Below are positions 7,318-11,355 of a DNA stretch of 11,355 bases, in pieces. Origin of the DNA: Bordetella parapertussis. GTDB taxonomy: Bacteria; Pseudomonadota; Gammaproteobacteria; Burkholderiales; Burkholderiaceae_C. Position 1 is the first letter of the stretch, and every line of letters starts with the position of its first letter. Made by a program: the position numbers and the translations under genes. The stretch lies in contig CAMCTC010000138.1 of NCBI GenBank assembly GCA_945878355.1, positions 1 to 11,355 of the forward strand, written 5' to 3'. The notes beneath the pieces were generated by a model. The model searched no databases and was not told where the DNA came from. It was given only the letters and a program-made list of their open reading frames with translations.

Positions 7318-7325
7318 TTCTGGCC
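7308..7325. repeat. Inverted repeat upstream of narX
   Basis: GGCCAGTCATTTCTGGCC has perfect 6-bp arms around a 6-base centre. It lies 28 bp upstream of the narX start and overlaps the candidate -35 box, so a repressor or activator site is conceivable. No regulator can be named from the sequence, and it does not resemble an FNR box or a NarL heptamer pair. Confidence 0.4.
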
Positions 7326-7464
7326 AGAACGCGTGCGGCGGCAGCGCCTAGACGGGCGCTTCGCCTGGGCCATTGGCCGCGAGCACAGGTTTATCGCGCC
7401 CTTGGCTAGACTCCAGCCCTCAACTGCTCAGGCACCACGACGGCGCCGCCACTGAAAGCCCACG

Positions 7465-8106
7465 ATGAAGATCGATTTCGTCTCAGACGTCTCCTGCCCC
7501 TGGTGCGCAATCGGCCTGAACGCGCTGGAGCAGGCCTTGGCCCGCATCGGCCCGCAGATCCAGGCCACGCTGCACTTCCAGCCCTTCGAACTGAACCCGG
7601 GGATGAAGGCCGAAGGCCAGGACATCGTCGAACACCTGGGCCAGAAATACGGCATCGACGCGGCGCAGATTGCCGCCAACAGCGAGGCGATACGCCAGCG
7701 CGGCGCCAGTGTGGGCTTCGAGTTCGGCGTCGGCAAACGCAGCCGGATCTACAACACCTTCGATGCCCACCGCCTGCTGCACTGGGCCGGGCTGCAAGGT
7801 CCGGCAGCGCAGAGTGCCCTCAAGCATGGCTTGCTCAAAGCCTATTTCACCGATGGCCAGAACCCCAGCGATACCGAGGTGTTGCTGCAAGCAGCCGTCG
7901 CCGCCGGGCTGGACGAAGCGGGTGCGCGCGCCGTGCTGACCAGCGACCTGTATACGGCCGACGTCAGGCAGGCCCAGTCTTTCTACCACCAGCAAGGCAT
8001 CAGCTCGGTACCCGCAGTGATCATCAACGACCAGCACCTGATCTCGGGTGGCCAGCCGGTCGAGCTGTTCGAGCGGGCTTTGCGACAAATCGCTGCCGGC
8101 GCCTGA
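7465..8106 (+). CDS. Cytoplasmic DsbA/FrnE-family thioredoxin-fold oxidoreductase
   Basis: A 213-residue DsbA-superfamily protein of the FrnE / 2-hydroxychromene-2-carboxylate isomerase-like branch. The active-site motif Cys11-Pro-Trp-Cys14 follows the first strand (MKIDFVSDVS). The conserved cis-proline is Pro183 in SSVPAVIIND. The helical insertion lies between them, with KRSRIYNTFDAHRL typical of FrnE-like proteins, and GGQPVELFERAL sits near the end. There is no signal peptide, so it should act in the cytoplasm as a thiol-disulfide oxidoreductase or isomerase. Its substrate is unknown. The length is normal for the group. It is transcribed away from narX across a 184-bp gap, and nothing shows a functional tie to nitrate respiration. 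A GAAAG purine run seven bases before the ATG is a weak ribosome-binding site. Confidence 0.88.
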   Translation: MKIDFVSDVSCPWCAIGLNALEQALARIGPQIQATLHFQPFELNPGMKAEGQDIVEHLGQKYGIDAAQIAANSEAIRQRGASVGFEFGVGKRSRIYNTFDAHRLLHWAGLQGPAAQSALKHGLLKAYFTDGQNPSDTEVLLQAAVAAGLDEAGARAVLTSDLYTADVRQAQSFYHQQGISSVPAVIINDQHLISGGQPVELFERALRQIAAGA

Positions 8107-8117
8107 GGGTCGGCAAG

Positions 8118-8136
8118 GCCTGCGCGAACAGCAGGC
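8118..8136 (+). terminator. Hairpin just after the FrnE-like gene, weak terminator candidate
   Basis: GCCTGC and GCAGGC form a perfect 6-bp stem around a 7-base loop, 12 bases after the stop codon. No T-run follows, so it is more likely a 3'-end stabilising hairpin or a Rho-dependent region than an intrinsic terminator. Confidence 0.25.
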
Positions 8137-8175
8137 GATCGGCCGCACCGAAACTGCTGAGCACGAATCTTGCAT

Positions 8176-8204
8176 GCGCGTTGGGGCAGTGATTTCCCCT
8201 GCGC
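8176..8204 (+). repeat. Interrupted hairpin upstream of the ABC operon
   Basis: GCGC and GGGG are matched by CCCC and GCGC around a 9-base loop with a small internal bulge, ending 34 bp before the binding-protein start. It could be a leader hairpin or operator. I found no convincing promoter boxes beside it. Confidence 0.2.
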
Positions 8205-8237
8205 GAAGCCGCTCAACATCCATCAACAGGACTTGCC

Positions 8238-9308
8238 ATGAACACGACTTTTCTCAACCCATGCCGTGGCCGCCGCGCCCTGTTCGGCGCTACTTTGGCC
8301 GCCGCGCTGCTGACCGCTCTGCCGGCCATGGCCCAGGAGACGCCCGTCAAGTTCCAGCTCGACTGGCGCTTTGAGGGGCCAAGTGCTTTCTTCTTGCTGC
8401 CGGTCGCACAAGGCCTGTTCAAGGCCGAAAAGCTGAATGTGGCGGTCGACGCTGGCAACGGCTCGGGCAACGCGGTCAATCGCGTTGCCTCTGGCGCTTA
8501 CGACATGGGCTTTGCCGACCTGGCAGCGCTGATGGAGTTCCACGCCAACAACCCGACGGCGCCCAACAAACCGGTCGCTGTGATGATGGTCTACAACAAC
8601 ACCCCTGCGGCGGTGTTCTCGCTGAAGAAAACCGGCATCAAGACCCCAGCCGACCTGACCGGCAAGAAGCTCGGCGCGCCGGTGTTCGACGCCGGGCGAC
8701 GCGGGTTTCCGATCTTCCAGAAGGCCAACGGCATCGGTGCGGTGAACTGGATCAGCATGGACCCGCCGTTGCGCGAGACCATGCTGGTACGCGGCGATGT
8801 CGACGCGATCACGGGTTTCTACTTCACCAGCCTGCTCAATCTGGAGGCACGCGGGGTCAAGGCCGAAGACCTGGCGGTGCAGTTGTTTCCACAGTTCGGC
8901 GTCAAGCTCTACGGCAACGCGATCATCGCCAGCGAGGAGTTCATCAAGAAGAACCCCGAGGCCGTCAAAGCCTTTCTGCGCGCATTCGCCAAAGGCGCGC
9001 GCCAGGTGATCGCCGACCCCAAGGCCGCCACCGCAGTGGTCAAGGAGCGCGACGGCATCATCAACGCCGAGTTGGAGGAGCGCAGGCTGCGGCTGGCGAT
9101 CGATTCAGCGATCGCCACGCCAGACGCCAAGACCGAAGGCTTTGGCGCGGTGTCAGGACCCAGACTGGCGCTGATGGCCAGCCAGGTGGCCGACGCTTAC
9201 GCGACCAAGAGCCGCGTCAACCCCGATGCGATCTGGAACGCCAGCTTTCTGCCCAGCGCCGCCGATCGCGACATCTTCGCCGCTGCCAAGCGGCCCGCCA
9301 AGAAGTGA
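8238..9308 (+). CDS. ABC transporter periplasmic substrate-binding protein (NMT1/SsuA-like)
   Basis: A 356-residue periplasmic binding protein of the NitT/TauT importer group. A signal peptide covers residues 1-32 (positive RGRR, then a hydrophobic ATLAAALLTALPAMA), with likely cleavage after AMA32. The RRALF sequence is only a loose twin-arginine match. The mature protein opens with VKFQLDWRFEGPSAFFLLPVAQGLF, where an NMT1-type domain reads the substrate. A GSGNAVNRVASGAYDMGFADL segment follows, typical of the SsuA/NMT1 fold, then KTPADLTGKKLGAPVFDAGR. AGGA six bases before the ATG fixes the start. The ATPase and permease genes follow on the same strand, so it delivers solute to that importer. 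The substrate could be a sulfonate, a pyrimidine or a carboxylate. It is shorter than NrtA/CmpA nitrate- and bicarbonate-binding proteins, so nearness to nar genes is not evidence for nitrate. Confidence 0.9.
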   Translation: MNTTFLNPCRGRRALFGATLAAALLTALPAMAQETPVKFQLDWRFEGPSAFFLLPVAQGLFKAEKLNVAVDAGNGSGNAVNRVASGAYDMGFADLAALMEFHANNPTAPNKPVAVMMVYNNTPAAVFSLKKTGIKTPADLTGKKLGAPVFDAGRRGFPIFQKANGIGAVNWISMDPPLRETMLVRGDVDAITGFYFTSLLNLEARGVKAEDLAVQLFPQFGVKLYGNAIIASEEFIKKNPEAVKAFLRAFAKGARQVIADPKAATAVVKERDGIINAELEERRLRLAIDSAIATPDAKTEGFGAVSGPRLALMASQVADAYATKSRVNPDAIWNASFLPSAADRDIFAAAKRPAKK

Positions 9309-9360
9309 GTGCCATCGCCCGCCAACACAGGCTTGGACCACCGCAGACGATAGAGCCAAC

Positions 9361-10182
9361 ATGACAGCATTCGTGGACTTCGACCGGGTCTGGCTGGCGT
9401 ACAGCGACGAGTTGCTGGCGCAATCCCAGTTCGCCGTAGAAGACATCAGCCTGAAGGTCAACAAGGGCGAGTTCATCGCCATCGTCGGCCCCTCGGGCTG
9501 CGGCAAGAGCACGTTCATGAAGCTCGCCACCGGGCTCAAGCGTCCCAGCAAAGGCACGGTGACCATCGGCGGCCAGGAGGTCAAAGGTCCGCTGAAGATC
9601 ACCGGCATGGCTTTCCAGGCGCCCAGCCTGCTGCCCTGGCGCACCACGGTGGCCAACGTGATGCTGCCGCTGGAGATCGTCGAGCCTTACCGATCCAGCT
9701 TCAAGCAAAAGCGCGCCGAGTACGAGGACAAGGCGCGTCGCTTGCTGCAAAGCGTCGGCCTGGCCGGCTACGAGGACAAGTTCCCCTGGCAGCTCTCAGG
9801 CGGCATGCAGCAGCGCGCCAGCATCTGCCGCGCGCTGGTGCACGAGCCCCAGTTGCTGCTGCTCGACGAGCCTTTCGGCGCGCTGGACGCCTTCACCCGC
9901 GAGGAGCTGTGGTGTGCGCTGCGCGACCTGCAGGCGGCGCAGCAGTTCAACGTCATCCTGGTCACGCATGACCTGCGCGAGAGCGTGTTCCTGGCCGACA
10001 CGGTGTACGTGATGAGCCGCAGCCCGGGCCGGATCGTGGTGCGGCGCGAGATCGACCTGCCGCGTCCGCGCGACCTGGAGATCACCTACACGCCGCAGTT
10101 CACCGACATCGTGCATGAGCTGCGCGGCCACATCGGCGCAGGGCGCAAGCCCGCGGTCAACACCACGGAGCCAGTGCGATGA
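9361..10182 (+). CDS. ABC transporter ATP-binding protein (NitT/TauT family)
   Basis: A 273-residue ATPase that drives the importer from the cytoplasmic side. Walker A is GPSGCGKST (43-51), the Q-loop glutamine is Gln86 (AFQAPSLLPWRT), and the signature is LSGGMQQ (145-151). Walker B is LLLLDE (165-170) with the D-loop GALD, and the switch histidine is His203 (VTHD). These match SsuB/TauB-type proteins. The frame is open upstream into the binding-protein gene, but the ATG at 9361 gives the normal N-terminus MTAFVDFDRVWLAYSD and begins 52 bp after the preceding stop. Its ribosome-binding site is weak (GATAGAG). The stop overlaps the permease start in ATGA, so the two subunits are translationally coupled. 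All catalytic motifs are intact. Confidence 0.95.
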   Translation: MTAFVDFDRVWLAYSDELLAQSQFAVEDISLKVNKGEFIAIVGPSGCGKSTFMKLATGLKRPSKGTVTIGGQEVKGPLKITGMAFQAPSLLPWRTTVANVMLPLEIVEPYRSSFKQKRAEYEDKARRLLQSVGLAGYEDKFPWQLSGGMQQRASICRALVHEPQLLLLDEPFGALDAFTREELWCALRDLQAAQQFNVILVTHDLRESVFLADTVYVMSRSPGRIVVRREIDLPRPRDLEITYTPQFTDIVHELRGHIGAGRKPAVNTTEPVR

Positions 10183-10946
10183 GCCGGCAAACCATGCAGC
10201 GCTGGTCACCCTGGATTCTGCTGCTGGCGATGCTGCTGCTGTGGCAAGGCATCTGCTCGGCGTTCAATGTCAGCGAGTTCATCTTCCCCAGCCCGCTGCG
10301 AATCTGGCAGCAGTTGCTGGAGTTCAAAGGCGAGATCGCCAAGCACGCCTGGCGCACCTATTGGGTGACGATGGCCGGTTTCGGCATCGCGATCGTCGTC
10401 GGCGTGCTGCTGGGCTTTCTGATCGGCAGCTCGCGCCTGGCCTACGCCGCGATCTACCCGCTGATGACCGGTTTCAACGCGCTGCCCAAGGCGGCTTTCG
10501 TGCCCATCCTGGTGGTGTGGTTCGGCATCGGCGCCGGACCGGCGATGCTCACCGCTTTCCTGATCTCGTTCTTCCCGATCACCGTGAACATCGCCACCGG
10601 TCTGGCCACGCTCGAGCCCGAGCTCGAGGACGTGCTGCGGGTGCTGGGAGCCAAGCGCTGGGACGTGCTGGTCAAGGTGGGCCTGCCGAGATCGATGCCT
10701 TATTTCTTCGGCTCGCTGAAGGTGGCGATCACGCTGGCGTTTGTCGGCACCACGGTCAGCGAGATGACGGCCAGCAACGAAGGCATAGGCTACTTGCTGG
10801 TGTCAGCCGGCAGCGCGATGCAGATGGGCCTGGCCTTCGCCGGCCTGGTGGTGGTCGGCGCGATGGCGATGGCGATGTACGAGCTGTTCTCGGTGCTCGA
10901 ACGCCGCCTGACCGGCTGGGCACACCGCGGATCGCAGTCGAGCTGA
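10179..10946 (+). CDS. ABC transporter permease (NitT/TauT family, SsuC/TauC-like)
   Basis: A 255-residue inner-membrane permease of the binding-protein-dependent transport class. About six helices are visible: roughly 11-30, 63-84, 88-112, 120-142, 180-198 and 217-238. The EAA coupling loop, which docks on the ATPase, is at about 148-170 (ELEDVLRVLGAKRWDVL, then KVGLP). LPKAAFVPILVVWFGIG and FVGTTVSEM are typical of SsuC/TauC proteins. The ATG overlaps the ATPase stop by four bases. It is the last gene of the operon; 36 bp separate it from the convergent CoA-transferase, with no clear hairpin and T-run terminator. A homodimer with two ATPase subunits is expected from the family. Confidence 0.94.
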   Translation: MSRQTMQRWSPWILLLAMLLLWQGICSAFNVSEFIFPSPLRIWQQLLEFKGEIAKHAWRTYWVTMAGFGIAIVVGVLLGFLIGSSRLAYAAIYPLMTGFNALPKAAFVPILVVWFGIGAGPAMLTAFLISFFPITVNIATGLATLEPELEDVLRVLGAKRWDVLVKVGLPRSMPYFFGSLKVAITLAFVGTTVSEMTASNEGIGYLLVSAGSAMQMGLAFAGLVVVGAMAMAMYELFSVLERRLTGWAHRGSQSS

Positions 10947-10982
10947 AGCGCGGGGCCGCAGTTTGGGCAGAAGTTCGGGCAA

Positions 10983-11355
10983 CTACTTCGAGGCTGCGAC
11001 GACGTTGCGCGACGGCGCAGGCGTGAAGCTCACAACGCCTTCACCGACCAGCGCTTTGAACCGCGCTGCGTCGACCCCGGCATGGTCTCTGAGCACTTGC
11101 GCGCTGTGCTCGCCCAGCAGCGGTGCGGGCGCGCGGGCACCCAGCCTGCGGCCATCCTGGATGATCGCCACGCCCACCTGCCGCTGCGGGCCGGAGAACT
11201 CGCGAACCAGGTCGATGTAGAAATCGGCCGACGCGAAATGGGCGTTGTCGAACAGCTCCTGGGCATGCAGCAGCGGCGCTGCCGGCACACCCAGCGACTG
11301 CAGCAGCGCGGCCGCAGCGCGCGGCTCCTGATGCGCCGACCAGGCAGCGATCGCC
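10983..11355 (-). CDS. CaiB/BaiF-family CoA-transferase, C-terminal fragment (cut by window edge)
   Basis: The minus-strand frame is open from the right edge and ends at 10983, giving about 124 C-terminal residues. They read AIAAWSAHQEPRAAAALLQSLGVPAAP, then HAQELFDNAHFASADFYIDL, and near the end PLLGEHSAQVLRDHAGVDAARFKALVGEGVV. This is the usual C-terminal pattern of family III CoA-transferases (formyl-CoA, carnitine or succinyl-type acyl-CoA transfer). The catalytic aspartate lies in the missing N-terminal part, so activity and substrate cannot be judged. The apparent GTG at 11288 is internal and not the start. The gene faces the ABC operon tail to tail. A pathway link to the imported solute, such as a carboxylate activated to its CoA thioester, is only a guess. 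Confidence 0.82.
   Translation of the reverse strand, partial: AIAAWSAHQEPRAAAALLQSLGVPAAPLLHAQELFDNAHFASADFYIDLVREFSGPQRQVGVAIIQDGRRLGARAPAPLLGEHSAQVLRDHAGVDAARFKALVGEGVVSFTPAPSRNVVAASK

Noticed and set aside
6132..7409. Plus-strand frame of 425 codons opposite narX
   Set aside because: Antisense shadow of NarX, whose own frame carries all the kinase motifs. The plus-strand product has no recognisable domain or plausible start context.
9226..9360. N-terminal extension of the ABC ATPase
   Set aside because: The extension overlaps the end of the binding-protein gene and reads as unrelated sequence. The ATG at 9361 starts the normal ATPase fold.
10947..10982. Terminator between the permease and the convergent CoA-transferase
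   Set aside because: The 36-bp gap has GC-rich runs but no clear stem followed by a T-run on either strand.
11030..11288. GTG at 11288 as the start of a small complete gene
   Set aside because: The frame continues upstream to the window edge with matching CoA-transferase sequence, so the GTG is internal.

Overview
The window is high-GC DNA from a denitrifying or nitrate-respiring proteobacterium. The gene content and protein wording fit a betaproteobacterium, most likely Burkholderiales, but that placement is inferred from style and not from a marker gene. No rRNA, tRNA, CRISPR array, insertion sequence or phage gene was seen. Every gap between genes is shorter than 200 bp.

Left two thirds (1-7280, all minus strand, read right to left): a respiratory nitrate module in the order narX, narL, narK1, narK2, narG. 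NarX (nitrate/nitrite sensor kinase) and NarL (response regulator) are separated by 1 nt. A 167-bp gap follows. It holds a candidate FNR/Dnr-type box, two strong inverted repeats, and a Shine-Dalgarno that points to a GTG start for narK1. Two different NarK-family transporters come next, and then the first 500 codons of narG, the catalytic subunit of membrane-bound nitrate reductase, which runs off the left edge. narHJI are expected beyond that edge. Together the genes form a sense, import and reduce circuit: NarX/NarL report nitrate, an oxygen-responsive regulator would act at the narK1 box, NarK1/NarK2 bring nitrate in and export nitrite, and NarG reduces nitrate at the cytoplasmic face of the membrane.

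Middle (7281-8237): a short divergent region, then a plus-strand cytoplasmic DsbA/FrnE-type thioredoxin-fold protein with a CPWC motif.

Right (8238-10946, plus strand): a complete three-gene ABC importer of the NitT/TauT (SsuA/NMT1-like) type, made of a binding protein, an ATPase and a permease. Its substrate cannot be read from the sequence. Facing it at the right edge is the C-terminal part of a CaiB/BaiF-family CoA-transferase on the minus strand.

Most of the window is well-known biology. The points most worth a second look are the narL-narK1 control region (FNR-like box plus tandem palindromes, with no NarL-type heptamer), an apparent 14-helix NarK2, a 17-codon ORF that links narK2 to narG by ATGA overlaps on both sides, and a narX that lacks a visible Shine-Dalgarno.
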